Source of the DNA: CAIYTF01 sp963664845
Lineage (GTDB): Bacteria; Bacteroidota; Ignavibacteria; Ignavibacteriales; Ignavibacteriaceae
Assembly: GCA_963664845.1 (NCBI GenBank)
Contig: OY761615.1
Coordinates: 1,116,001 to 1,180,000, forward strand
Direction of reading: 5' to 3'
Length of the DNA stretch: 64,000 nucleotides
Within the stretch, counting starts at the first letter, position 1, and every line of letters begins with the position of its first letter. Shown in pieces: positions 53,021 through 61,722 of this stretch. Made by a program: the position numbers and the translations under genes. Under the pieces are notes generated by a model. That model did no database searches, had not been told where the DNA came from, and was given only the letters and a program-made list of their open reading frames with translations.

Positions 53021-54571
53021 TTATTTAATAAGTATCATTTTTTTTGTTTGACTGGTATTTCCGGTTTTCAGCGTATACATATATAGCCCGCTTGCAAGTT
53101 GTCCACCATTAAACCTGCACTCATAAACACCTGCAGGTTTTACTCCATTTACGAGGGTTGTGACCTCTTTACCAAGCGTATCATATACTTTAAGCACAAC
53201 CAGTTGTTTTGCCGTTATCTGAAATTTGATGACAGTTGCCGGATTGAATGGATTGGGATAATTCTGTTCAACAGTGCATCTTTCGGGAGCAGTTTTCTCA
53301 TTGAGTCCGGTTGTAATTGATTTTTTTTGCAAACGTACCATTTCGCCGGCAGCAAGCAGAACCGGCCCGAACGCGTGTGGATCGTTGACGGGTGCAAGTC
53401 TGTTATAATAATAGGATAAGTCCTCAGACATAGAAGTGCCCTGACAGGTTCCCTGAATTTGTCCGTCGCTTAGTACTTTTGAAGCGACTCCGCTCCAACC
53501 TTTCCGGGCATAGGCTGCATAGGACGTATCCAACCAGCCTTCATTAACAGCTCTCGCAATGGAATAGGTGAACATTGCGGTGCAGGATGTTTCAAGAAAA
53601 GAATCCTTCTTATCAATCAGTTGATGCCAAAGCCCAGTGGTTGAATCCTGATATTTTAACACTCCGTTAATATGCGCCTTGATAAACATGAGTACACTGT
53701 CCCGGTTGTTTTGAGTAGCCGGTAATTTACCGTAAGCCTCAATGGCTGCAACCATCATCCAGCCGTTCGCGCGTCCCCAGTATGCCAGAGAAGGTTTCAG
53801 TGAGTCAGCATAGTAACCATGATGAGTGATTCCCCTATCCGGCTGCAGCAGTCTTTTGTAGAATTGCAGCACCTGTTTCACGGCATCTTCATAATATTTT
53901 TTTTCTCCGGTCAATTCTCCCATGCGAATGATACACGGCACACTCATATACAGATCATCGCCCCAAATAGTAGCTTTTGAGGGACCAATTCTGTAGAGGG
54001 TCCCGTCGGAGAGTCGTATCTGGCCGGTGGATATATAATTTGCTATTGCATTTATGGTTTGCAGCCAATTTGAGTTTTTTGCCGTGCTGAGATTGTAGGC
54101 CTCAATCAGTGCCGCGCCCATTGCGCCGCAATCATCGAGTGAACTCATGCGGTATAACTTATAGCAGTTGTTGCCACTGGTTATTTTATATGACGCGTAT
54201 AATTTTTTGAAGTAGGTGTAATTATTGAACACAAGAGAGAAGTTATTCAGTCCATAATTCAGGAATTTTTGATATGCGGCATCGATTTCACCGGCCCTCA
54301 TCATTCCGTAAAGCATAACACCGTTAGGATATACCCAATCGTTAAATGCACTCTTATAAACAGCGTTTTTATTCACGCTCATCGTATCAAGATTTGCAAT
54401 CACCGCGTTGGTCGTTTTGTCTATCACCAGATTGCTTGTTTGAGCAATAACATAGTTCCCGACGCGGGTAAGTACCTGTTCGGGACTGTTTGCGTCCTGT
54501 GCCCTGAGACCGGTGGCACTTAGTAAGGTTATACTCAATGCTATCCGAAGCCAATACCGTATAGTGTTCAT
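53021..54571 (-). CDS. Secreted GH105-type unsaturated galacturonyl/rhamnogalacturonyl hydrolase
   Basis: 516 residues. Signal peptide ending LRAQ24; (alpha/alpha)6-barrel with MSSLDDCGAMGAALIEAY, WGDDLYMSVP (Asp205/Asp206, the DDLYM aspartate being the proton donor candidate), YWGRANGWMM and ETSCTAMFTYSIA. These are GH105/GH88 landmarks. C-terminal sorting domain VEQNYPNPFNPATVIKF. It removes the unsaturated uronic acid left by lyases such as PL9. Most family members are cytosolic, so a secreted, T9SS-sorted version is noteworthy. First gene of the operon, 16 bp before the CE8 gene. Confidence 0.88.
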   Translation of the reverse strand: MNTIRYWLRIALSITLLSATGLRAQDANSPEQVLTRVGNYVIAQTSNLVIDKTTNAVIANLDTMSVNKNAVYKSAFNDWVYPNGVMLYGMMRAGEIDAAYQKFLNYGLNNFSLVFNNYTYFKKLYASYKITSGNNCYKLYRMSSLDDCGAMGAALIEAYNLSTAKNSNWLQTINAIANYISTGQIRLSDGTLYRIGPSKATIWGDDLYMSVPCIIRMGELTGEKKYYEDAVKQVLQFYKRLLQPDRGITHHGYYADSLKPSLAYWGRANGWMMVAAIEAYGKLPATQNNRDSVLMFIKAHINGVLKYQDSTTGLWHQLIDKKDSFLETSCTAMFTYSIARAVNEGWLDTSYAAYARKGWSGVASKVLSDGQIQGTCQGTSMSEDLSYYYNRLAPVNDPHAFGPVLLAAGEMVRLQKKSITTGLNEKTAPERCTVEQNYPNPFNPATVIKFQITAKQLVVLKVYDTLGKEVTTLVNGVKPAGVYECRFNGGQLASGLYMYTLKTGNTSQTKKMILIK

Positions 54572-55166
54572 TAGACTCTTTTTATTGTATCAGAATCATT
54601 TTTATTACGAATTACCAGCACTTACCAATGACCCAAGATGCAGGCCTGCTGTTTTTTTTATGGAACCTGTACCTGAACAGTTCCCTCAACCATCCCATGA
54701 ATATTTTCGGAAAAAGAGACCATGACTGAGGTTTTTGAATCAGTTTTGCATGATTTGCTGTAAGAAGTGTTATCAGGATCAATGTATTTTGAAGGATAAA
54801 AGTAAAGGATAGCAACTTGGGCCAACGAAGTGCCGGGAACAGTACAAAAAACGGTGTAGAGCAAAAAGGAGCTTTTAATCATTCAACTTCCATCTTTTTA
54901 CCTAATAGTGCTTTGACCAGAAACAGCCGGAATTTGTCATAACCTGCATTTATCCCGGGCATAAAAATGCCGAAAGCTGCAAGATTTGCCCGGAAAATTA
55001 CTAAAACGTTAAAGTAAACGCAACAGTTTTTTTAACCCGGATAAGGAAATGTGGGTGGATTTGTTGACAGCGACCGGGCCTATAGTGATTCCAGCAAAAC
55101 GGTCATGAGCATTAGCTTGTCATTACTCCCGATTCTGGCTATTTTACATACTTAGTTAAAGGAATT
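54572..55166. other. Intergenic region upstream of the pectin operon
   Basis: Should hold the pectin operon promoter near its left end. The only frame of interest is the small leader-bearing one at 54658-54882. No repeat or RNA gene identified. Confidence 0.45.
54658..54882 (-). CDS. Possible small secreted protein, doubtful
   Basis: 74 residues with a leader-like start (IKSSFLLYTVFCTVPGTSLAQ) and GGAAG 5 bases before the ATG. The remainder is not recognised. It lies 86 bp upstream of the GH105 start in the same direction. It could be a small exported protein of the pectin operon, a truncated gene, or chance. Confidence 0.3.
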   Translation of the reverse strand: MIKSSFLLYTVFCTVPGTSLAQVAILYFYPSKYIDPDNTSYSKSCKTDSKTSVMVSFSENIHGMVEGTVQVQVP

Positions 55167-55634
55167 TTGTTGATAACGATTTTTGTTGATGCGGATGCGT
55201 GTCCGGTAAAAAAAGAAATATTTGCCGTTGCGCGTAAATATAATTTGAAAGTATACCTCGTGGCCAATTCATGGCTGCGTATTCCTCAGGATGAATCTAT
55301 TGAATTGATCGTTGTTGGCAATAAGCAGTTGGACGAAGCCGACGACTGGATAGCTGATCATATCTCAGCAGGCGATATTGCAATAACATCGGATGTCCCC
55401 CTTGCAGCCCGATGTCTTGAAAAAGACGCCTCGGTTTTGGATGCAAAGGGGCATGTCTTCACCAAAGAGTCAATCGGAGGATCGCTGGCAAACAGAAATT
55501 TAATGACCTATCTCAGGGAAATGGGAGACTATGCTCCCGGCCAGGCACCCTATGACAAGCGCGACCGTTCAAAATTCCTGCAATATTTTAATCAAATCAT
55601 TCAAACAGCATTACGGAAAAAAGGTTCGGACTGA
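55167..55634 (+). CDS. YaiI/YqxD family protein (UPF0178, DUF188)
   Basis: 155 residues, normal length. Hallmark start ITIFVDADACPVKKEI, then ADDWIADHISAGDIAITSDVPLAARCLEK and TKESIGGSLANRNLM. PIN-like fold of unknown activity. Starts are TTG at 55167 or the adjacent TTG at 55170; AAAGGA lies just upstream and suits the second slightly better. The patatin gene follows after 3 bp. Confidence 0.93.
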   Translation: MLITIFVDADACPVKKEIFAVARKYNLKVYLVANSWLRIPQDESIELIVVGNKQLDEADDWIADHISAGDIAITSDVPLAARCLEKDASVLDAKGHVFTKESIGGSLANRNLMTYLREMGDYAPGQAPYDKRDRSKFLQYFNQIIQTALRKKGSD

Positions 55635-55637
55635 AGT

Positions 55638-56495
55638 ATGTCATTGGCAAATACGGGATTGGTTTTGGAAGGCGGAGGGTTGCGGGGCGTTTACACATCG
55701 GGGGTGCTTCATTTTTTTATGGATCAGGGTTTGTGGTTTCCATACGTGATAGGCGTGTCGATGGGAGCATGCAACGCAGCAAATTATATCTCCCGGCAGC
55801 CGAAAAGAAACCGCATTGTAAATATTTCCTTTATAAATGAGGCCCGCTACCTCAGTTACCGCCGCCTGCTTACCGGGGGCGAATTGTTCGGCATGGATTT
55901 CATCTTTGACACCATCCCCAATTCTCTGGAACTTTTTGACTACAACGTTTTCTATAATAACCCGGCCAAATGCATAACCACAGTGACAAACTGCATTAGC
56001 GGTGAGGCTGAGTATTTTGAAAAGAATGAACTTGGCGCTGACTATATGAAACTGTTACGTGCTTCGAGCAGTCTTCCCTTCATTGCCAAACCGGTCAAAT
56101 ACAGAGATGCTGTTTATATGGACGGCGGTATGTCGGATTCGATCCCCATAAGAAAAAGTATTGCCGACGGAAATGCAAAAAATGTTATCATTCTCACGCA
56201 GCCGGTCGGCTACCGCAAAAAGCCCGAACCTCTTGCCGGGCTTGCCAAATTGCGCTATCCACACCTGAAAGGACTCCAAAGGGCGCTGGCAACAAGGCAC
56301 AACAACTATAATGAAACCATTGAGCTTATTGAGCAGTCGCAAAAGGATGGTAGTGTGTTTGTAATACAGCCAAAAGAAAAGCTGATTGCCGGCAGAGTTG
56401 AACGCGATAAGGACAAACTGCATGTTGTATATGATCAGGGATACCGGGACGCGAAAGAACATCTGTTGGCCCTCCGGGATTTCTTGGGGATTTAG
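55638..56495 (+). CDS. Patatin-like phospholipase
   Basis: 285 residues. Glycine-rich oxyanion loop EGGGLRGVYTSG, nucleophile elbow GVSMG and the catalytic Asp in MDGGMSDSIP, giving a complete Ser-Asp dyad. Acyl hydrolase of the YjjU/RssA-like group, cytosolic since no signal is seen. Coupled to the YaiI gene by a 3-bp gap. Confidence 0.92.
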   Translation: MSLANTGLVLEGGGLRGVYTSGVLHFFMDQGLWFPYVIGVSMGACNAANYISRQPKRNRIVNISFINEARYLSYRRLLTGGELFGMDFIFDTIPNSLELFDYNVFYNNPAKCITTVTNCISGEAEYFEKNELGADYMKLLRASSSLPFIAKPVKYRDAVYMDGGMSDSIPIRKSIADGNAKNVIILTQPVGYRKKPEPLAGLAKLRYPHLKGLQRALATRHNNYNETIELIEQSQKDGSVFVIQPKEKLIAGRVERDKDKLHVVYDQGYRDAKEHLLALRDFLGI

Positions 56496-56780
56496 CTCTT
56501 GCTACGCAAGCCAGAGCCTGATTGCCACAGGTTTCAATCTGGCTGCTGATCGGGCATATTAAAGTTTCTGTAACTCCAGCCTTCATAGGTTGTTGCAAAC
56601 TACATGTATCACTGAATTCAGCTTTATAAACTTTGTTTGTTGCTGCTAATTATGAGATTGTACCACACACGCATAGGCGTCAACTTAAAGGCATGATAGT
56701 TCCCGATCGGTTAGCAAATTCAAATCCATTAATTGGTTTTGTTCGCCCCTATTCAGGGACGGAGGGCTCTTCATCAAGCT

Positions 56781-56802
56781 ACCGCGGGCTTGCGCCCACG
56801 GT
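56781..56802. repeat. ACCGCGGGC/GCCCACGGT hairpin repeat
   Basis: Nine-bp arms with one mismatch around TTGC, followed by TTATTCAAATTTAGCCC. This looks like the intergenic repeat often seen in Bacteroidota genomes; that is from memory. Confidence 0.5.
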
Positions 56803-56957
56803 TATTCAAATTTAGCCCTTTCAGGGCATGAACAAATCACAATAATGCTAACTAATCATACTGAGAGATACATATTGACCTTTGGAAGCGTTGTAGTTTA
56901 AATTCTAAGTTGAAGCTTATGCGTTTTCACGGTAATGACATTTGTTCATCGTTTTCA

Positions 56958-57020
56958 TTAAGTTGACTCATACGCATTTCCATGGGAATGACACGTTGTG
57001 TTAAGTTGATGAGTATGCAT
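56958..57020. repeat. TTAAGTTGA dispersed repeat, two diverged copies
   Basis: TTAAGTTGACTCATACGCAT (56958-56977) and TTAAGTTGATGAGTATGCAT (57001-57020). The shared core occurs at 5226 and 22168 as well. Confidence 0.45.
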
Positions 57021-57161
57021 CACGCTGCGACTGGAATGGCAACGCTCCGACTACTGTATCAAGAGAAAAATATTACTGCCCCATTGGGGAATGAGAGCAT
57101 AACTGACACGGAGCTTCAGTCCAAATTGCGAAACAAGAGTTAGTAACGCCTGTATTGTCAA

Positions 57162-57797
57162 TCAGGGGCTTGCGGGATTAAGGTAGCCGTCGTTGCGAAG
57201 CAACTCAAGAAGCACTTCACGTTCAGCAAGTGATTTGCTCAAAGCAGCCAGATGAGCGAGAAGGTATTTTACCCTGTCTTCTTCATCCTGCAGTGCCAGA
57301 AGTTCAACCTGCTGCTCCACGCTTAAACCGCTTTTCTCGGCGATCTTAAAGGCTTTGGTTTTGGACAACATGAGGTTGTTCCAAAAATTCTCATCAAGAT
57401 TCAACTTCACTTTTTTCAGCATGTCTTTGAACTTCCATTCGAGTTCAGCAAGCATTGTTGAGTTGGCATATTCACTACGGTCAGGCACGCTGTCAACCAG
57501 CCCCTCGTTATAACCGGCGGAGTGCTTCCATTCCCTAAGGATCTTCACGCGCTCTTCTCCTTTAATGATGATATCGTATGAACCATCCTGATGTGTGGTT
57601 GTTATCCGGGTGATAGTGACCAAGGTGCCGATGGCGGATGCAGTGTCAGAGAGTATTGGGACAACCACAAAAGGGAGCCGGTTTGCCCGGCAAAGCTCAA
57701 TCATGGATTTGTAGCGCTCTTCGAAGATATGAAGAGGATAGAAAGAATTGGGGAAGACAACCAGATGAAGGGGGAAAAGAGGTGTTATTCGTTCCAT
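57162..57797 (-). CDS. LON substrate-binding domain protein
   Basis: 211 residues. ITPLFPLHLVVFPNSFYPLHIFEERYKSMI is the start of a Lon N-terminal (PUA-like) domain; the last 70 residues are helical (ALQDEEDRVKYLLAHLAALS). No AAA or protease domain, so it is a stand-alone LON protein, possibly a substrate adaptor. It follows the superoxide dismutase gene by 100 bp, after a strong hairpin. Confidence 0.92.
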   Translation of the reverse strand: MERITPLFPLHLVVFPNSFYPLHIFEERYKSMIELCRANRLPFVVVPILSDTASAIGTLVTITRITTTHQDGSYDIIIKGEERVKILREWKHSAGYNEGLVDSVPDRSEYANSTMLAELEWKFKDMLKKVKLNLDENFWNNLMLSKTKAFKIAEKSGLSVEQQVELLALQDEEDRVKYLLAHLAALSKSLAEREVLLELLRNDGYLNPASP

Positions 57798-57849
57798 GTC
57801 GTTTTCGAAAAGTGTTTGTTTATGGAATAACGTGAAACTGCGAAACCAA

Positions 57850-57884
57850 CTATACTCTCCACCCAGTTCAGGTGGAGAGTATAG
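57850..57884 (-). terminator. 14-bp perfect hairpin after superoxide dismutase
   Basis: CTATACTCTCCACC (57850-57863) and GGTGGAGAGTATAG (57871-57884) around a 7-base loop, 14 bases past the sod stop. No T run follows on the minus strand, so it may be a terminator or an mRNA-stabilising hairpin. Confidence 0.6.
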
Positions 57885-57897
57885 AAAATAATCAGTA

Positions 57898-58617
57898 CTA
57901 TTTGGCTAATGCATATAACCGGGCAACTTCATCCCAGTTAACAACATTCCACCACGATTCAATATATTCGTTACGTCTGTTCTGATGTTTCAGATAATAC
58001 GCATGTTCCCAAACGTCAAGTGTAAGGAGTGCAGCGCCTTTAACTTCGGCAATATCCATCATCGGATTATCCTGGTTAGGTGTGGAGCTGACAACGAGTT
58101 TTCCACCGGCTGCAACCAACCATGCCCAACCTGAACCGAAACGGGTCATGGCAGCGTTTGCGAACACTTTCTTGAATTCCTCGAATGAACCGAATGAAGC
58201 AGTGATTGCATCAGCCAGCGCTCCCGTTGGAGTACCGCCGCCGTTGGGTTTCATCATAGTCCAAAATATCGAGTGGTTATAATAGCCGCCGCCATTATTA
58301 CGCACACCTACGGGATATTTGGAAATGTTTTTGATAATCTCTTCAACAGAAGCAGCTTCAATTTTATTGTCTTCAACCAATTTGTTGAAATTATTGCAAT
58401 AAGCCTGATGATGTTTCGAATGATGGATCTCCATTGTTAATTTGTCAACAAACGGTTCCAATGCATCGTATGCATAAGGCAGAGGGGCCAATTCAAATTT
58501 TGCCATAGAAGTAAGTATCCTTTCGTTATTTTTTTGATCAATAAATCCAAATGTTTTGTTTGCCAATAACCCAACGCCGGCAATGCCGGTTCCAACGAGA
58601 AACTTGCGCCGGTTCAT
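57898..58617 (-). CDS. Superoxide dismutase (Fe/Mn family) with Tat-like leader
   Basis: The ATG at 58617 is preferred: it lies 2 bp after the upstream stop and gives a leader NRRKFLVGTGIAGVGLLANKT with twin arginines. The enzyme starts near AKFELAPLPYAYDALEP. Metal ligands fit IHHSKHHQAY, NHSIFW and DVWEHAYYLKH. NQDNP is of the Mn-type or cambialistic pattern. Dismutates superoxide, here probably outside the cytoplasm. The alternative is translation from the Met before AKFEL, giving a cytosolic form. Follows an IscA-type gene in an Fe-S operon. Confidence 0.9.
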   Translation of the reverse strand: MNRRKFLVGTGIAGVGLLANKTFGFIDQKNNERILTSMAKFELAPLPYAYDALEPFVDKLTMEIHHSKHHQAYCNNFNKLVEDNKIEAASVEEIIKNISKYPVGVRNNGGGYYNHSIFWTMMKPNGGGTPTGALADAITASFGSFEEFKKVFANAAMTRFGSGWAWLVAAGGKLVVSSTPNQDNPMMDIAEVKGAALLTLDVWEHAYYLKHQNRRNEYIESWWNVVNWDEVARLYALAK

Positions 58618-58619
58618 GT

Positions 58620-58970
58620 TTAGACTCCGAATGAACTTCCGCAACCGCAGGTTTTAACCGCGTTGGGATTGTCAAACACGAATCCTCTTCCGTTTAAACC
58701 GTCTGAAAAGTCGAGAACGGTTCCGGTTAAGTAAAACAAACTTTTGCCGTCAATAAAAAGCTTAACCCCATGCTCTTCAATCACGGAATCACCCTCACGG
58801 GGTTCACCATCAAAGCCAAGGGAATAAGACATTCCCGAGCATCCGCCGCCTTTTACACCAACGCGCAGGCCAAAATGTTCAGGGATTTTATTTTCTTCTT
58901 TAATTTTTGCTATCTGTGTTGCAGCTTTGGGAGTTATCTCTATTTCCCGAAGCGAAGTGGTTTCTGCCAT
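58620..58970 (-). CDS. IscA/ErpA/HesB-type Fe-S carrier
   Basis: 116 residues. ITPKAATQIAKIKEE, then LRVGVKGGGCSGMSYSLGFD and the terminal CGCGSSF with the three cysteines that hold the cluster. Delivers Fe-S clusters to apoproteins in the cytosol. Lies 14 bp after a small conserved-context gene and next to cysteine desulfurase. Confidence 0.96.
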   Translation of the reverse strand: MAETTSLREIEITPKAATQIAKIKEENKIPEHFGLRVGVKGGGCSGMSYSLGFDGEPREGDSVIEEHGVKLFIDGKSLFYLTGTVLDFSDGLNGRGFVFDNPNAVKTCGCGSSFGV

Positions 58971-58984
58971 ATACTGTATCCTTA

Positions 58985-59296
58985 TTAAGCCGGTTGTTTT
59001 ATTTCAAACGTATGCGGAGCTCCCGTTTTGAAAAGCTCGTAGTTTAACCGCCAGGCATTGCTGCTTATTGGCGTCAATATTGCTTCTGCCTCAAGTTGTT
59101 TGGTGAACTGTTTGCCAAGAGTTTCTGCTTGTGCATAAGTCACCTTGTCACCTTTGAGAACCAGATATTTCTGAATTGCATACTGCAAATCGCGAAAGAA
59201 TATATTTGAATTATGAAAAACCGGAAAGATCGACTTGAAATAGTTCAAGAACGAAGATTTTTCCGTTAGTAATCTGTTAATACTATCCTGCTGCAT
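58985..59296 (-). CDS. Hypothetical protein in the Fe-S operon
   Basis: 103 residues, no signal, membrane helix or cysteine pair. LRDLQYAIQKYLVLKG-like helical start and a basic/hydrophobic core. Not recognised. Placed between cysteine desulfurase (12 bp upstream) and the IscA-type carrier (14 bp downstream), so very probably cotranscribed and possibly an Fe-S assembly factor. Confidence 0.75.
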   Translation of the reverse strand: MQQDSINRLLTEKSSFLNYFKSIFPVFHNSNIFFRDLQYAIQKYLVLKGDKVTYAQAETLGKQFTKQLEAEAILTPISSNAWRLNYELFKTGAPHTFEIKQPA

Positions 59297-59308
59297 ATTT
59301 CTGACCTG

Positions 59309-60451
59309 TCATTTATAACTGTTTTTTGCTGCCAAAGCAATGGCTTCAACAGCGTATTGAATCTCTTCAGGCGTGGTAAACCGGCTTACGCCAAACCGGA
59401 AGCACGATTGTGCTTCCTCGCGTGTTCTTCCGATGGCAAGCAACACATGACTTGGTTTTGTGCTGAGCGTGGCACATGCCGATGCTGTGGAAAACGCTAC
59501 ATTTTTCACAGCCCGCAATAATTTGTTCGCATTAATGTCTGGAAGCAACACATTACAATTAGTAACCAAACGCCTCTTTAGAGGTCCGTTAAGATAAACA
59601 TTCTTTATGTTTGAACAAATACCCTCATAAAGCGCATTGTTCAGGAATGCCATCCTCTGATTTTCAACCTCTTTTTCTTTGGTCAGCAGAGTGACGGTTT
59701 CTTTAAATCCAACAATCAATGGCACGTTTAAAGTTCCACCTCTGAGCCCCAATTCCTGATCCCCTCCGTGAATAAGCGGCGGAAAGCCTTTTTGAAGCGA
59801 TTCCCTGATGAACAAGGCGCCAATTCCTTTTGGTCCGTGTGACTTATGCGCCGAAAAAGATACCAGATCGGCCATGAGTGTTCTCAAATCCAGTTCCACC
59901 CTGCCATTTCCCTGGGCAAAATCGAGGTGAAGAAGGCAGTCCCTTTTTTTTACGATCTTTGTTATTGCGTCCAGATCCTGAATGGTGCCAATTTCGTTGT
60001 TTGCGGCAATGATGGAGACAAGGGCGGTCCGGTCTGTAATGGCAGCAGTAAGTTGTTCAAGGTCAATGTATCCTTCGCTGTCAACGTCAAGGTATGTAAT
60101 CTGTATTCCCTTCTTCTCTAAATATTTGCAGACAGCCAAAGTGGAAGGATGTTCAATTTTTGAAACGATGAGGTGGTTTTTAAGTGGATATGTCAGTTCC
60201 ACTGCACCTTTTATAGCGGTGTTAATTGATTCGGAAGCACCGCCGGTGAACACAAGTTCATTGGGTTTTGCGCCAAAAAACGAGGCGATGGTTTCGCGGG
60301 CTTTTTCAACAGCCCGTGAAGCGAACAGACCGAATGGATTTTGGACGGAAGATGCATTTGCATAGTGCTCCTCAAACCAGGGAAGCATGGCGGCCACCAC
60401 ACGGGGATCCGGTTTTGTGGTGGCATTATTATCAAGGTAAACGATTTTCAT
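59309..60451 (-). CDS. Cysteine desulfurase (NifS/IscS class)
   Basis: 380 residues. PLP-dependent enzyme that takes sulfur from cysteine for Fe-S clusters. VYLDNNATTKPDPRVV at the N-terminus, LVFTGGASESINTAIKG, the PLP lysine in SFSAHKSHGPKGIGALF, and the sulfur-accepting cysteine in STASACATLSTKPSHVL. Length fits group I. First gene of the operon with the small gene, IscA-type carrier and superoxide dismutase. The upstream 60-bp to the repeat region must hold the promoter. Confidence 0.95.
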   Translation of the reverse strand: MKIVYLDNNATTKPDPRVVAAMLPWFEEHYANASSVQNPFGLFASRAVEKARETIASFFGAKPNELVFTGGASESINTAIKGAVELTYPLKNHLIVSKIEHPSTLAVCKYLEKKGIQITYLDVDSEGYIDLEQLTAAITDRTALVSIIAANNEIGTIQDLDAITKIVKKRDCLLHLDFAQGNGRVELDLRTLMADLVSFSAHKSHGPKGIGALFIRESLQKGFPPLIHGGDQELGLRGGTLNVPLIVGFKETVTLLTKEKEVENQRMAFLNNALYEGICSNIKNVYLNGPLKRRLVTNCNVLLPDINANKLLRAVKNVAFSTASACATLSTKPSHVLLAIGRTREEAQSCFRFGVSRFTTPEEIQYAVEAIALAAKNSYK

Positions 60452-61119
60452 TGCTCATGAGAATTAAATATCAACCACACAAGATAGAAAATGAGGCTCC
60501 ACATTTGCAATGGAAATGCGAGAATTTAAAGTTCTCTATATATAGCGTTCGGTCGGAACTCAAAAATGTTATGACAATTATTAAAGGCCTGTAAACCCTA
60601 CAGGCTCATCTGGCCGATACGAGTATAGCGCCAGTCAGGCCGGCATGCGTATTATTCTCGATCCACAATTGAGATTGGTGTAAGACCACACAACATGCCT
60701 GGAATTTATGTCATTCCGATGGAACTCTGGATATTAGCACATCCCGCCATTCTATATACGTATCGTTCCGATGGAACTCCGAATATGGAGCATACAATTG
60801 TTGAATACGGGCAACCTCCACAGGCACAGCAGGCCTGATACGTGTATAGAAAACAACAACGTACAGACGTTCAATGAGGCCTATAGGGGCGATATGTATA
60901 TGGCGCCCAGCGGGCCGATGATGCAATGTTGACGCGTATGTGCTCAGGGGGGGGTGGCCTGTCTGATGCCACGCAGGATGCATTCAGAATGTTTAGGATT
61001 TATTCTATGGATGTGATTTCCTAAATTTTGGGAACCAGTTATGAATGGCTCGGGTGAACAATTAAGATTTTGGAATTATTACAATAATTTTCACTTTCAT
61101 AAGCTTTTTCGAAACAAAC
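60452..61119. other. Repeat-rich intergenic region
   Basis: No gene. It holds a GCCTGTA/TACAGGC hairpin (60587-60605), two copies of a TTCCGATGGAACTC repeat, and phrases such as GGCCTATAGGGGCGATATGTATATGGCG. Base composition and word use differ from the coding DNA. Confidence 0.55.
60713..60786. repeat. Two copies of the TTCCGATGGAACTC repeat
   Basis: ATTCCGATGGAACTCTGGATAT (positions 60713-60734) recurs as GTTCCGATGGAACTCCGAATAT (60765-60786). The core TTCCGATGGAA is palindromic. Confidence 0.55.
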
Positions 61120-61722
61120 TTAAAGATCAACAGTAATATTCAGATAGAACTTATTTTTATATTCAATTGCACTGAGTTTATATTTGGAAATTCCAGCTTC
61201 TTTGTAATTATTTGGAAAAATCAATTTATCCAAAAAATGTGTATATAAAACCGGGACCAAAATGGGAATCAATAAAGCATTAATTATGAGCGTACTCCCT
61301 TTTACAGAACTCTCAGGTTGTTTAAGCAGAAAAGCAGTAAATGAAACTACACCTACAGTTGTTGCGGTAAAAGTCAGCCACCTGTTTGGATTATTTCCAT
61401 CCTCTTGTGCGGCGGTGAGAACTCCATAAGTGGCTCCAAATGAATATCCCAGATAGGCTAAAGGATAACTCACCCATCCCCCTCCACCCGTTCCGAAATA
61501 GACAAGCCCACCGGCGAGTAATGCAGAGCCGGAACCAAACAATAATCCATATCCTGTTTCCTTCAAAACAGTGTTGTAAATATTATTCTTCGCGAAATTG
61601 TTTACGGAGTCTGGTCCGTTTCCATTTCTGCCTGATGTTAATGAATCAGGGTTTTGCGAAAAACCATTACCGGAAGTTGTTAAAAAGATGATTACTGCTA
61701 TATATATCGTTTTTATTATCAT
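61120..61722 (-). CDS. Hypothetical membrane protein
   Basis: 200 residues. Signal peptide (IIKTIYIAVIIFLTTSGNGFSQ), then glycine-rich membrane segments (GYGLLFGSGSALLAGGLVYFG, YPLAYLGYSFGATYG) and two further helices (TVGVVSFTAFLL, LIINALLIPILVPVL). Not recognised. Stands alone next to repeat-rich DNA. Confidence 0.65.
   Translation of the reverse strand: MIIKTIYIAVIIFLTTSGNGFSQNPDSLTSGRNGNGPDSVNNFAKNNIYNTVLKETGYGLLFGSGSALLAGGLVYFGTGGGGWVSYPLAYLGYSFGATYGVLTAAQEDGNNPNRWLTFTATTVGVVSFTAFLLKQPESSVKGSTLIINALLIPILVPVLYTHFLDKLIFPNNYKEAGISKYKLSAIEYKNKFYLNITVDL

Larger units (their letters stand above)
56496..57161. other. Intergenic region with several repeat families
   Basis: No gene. Holds an AGCCAGA...TCTGGCT segment just after the patatin gene, a CCGCGGGCTTGCGCCCACGG hairpin (56781-56802), and two TTAAGTTGA copies (56958-56977 and 57001-57020). 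Confidence 0.55.
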
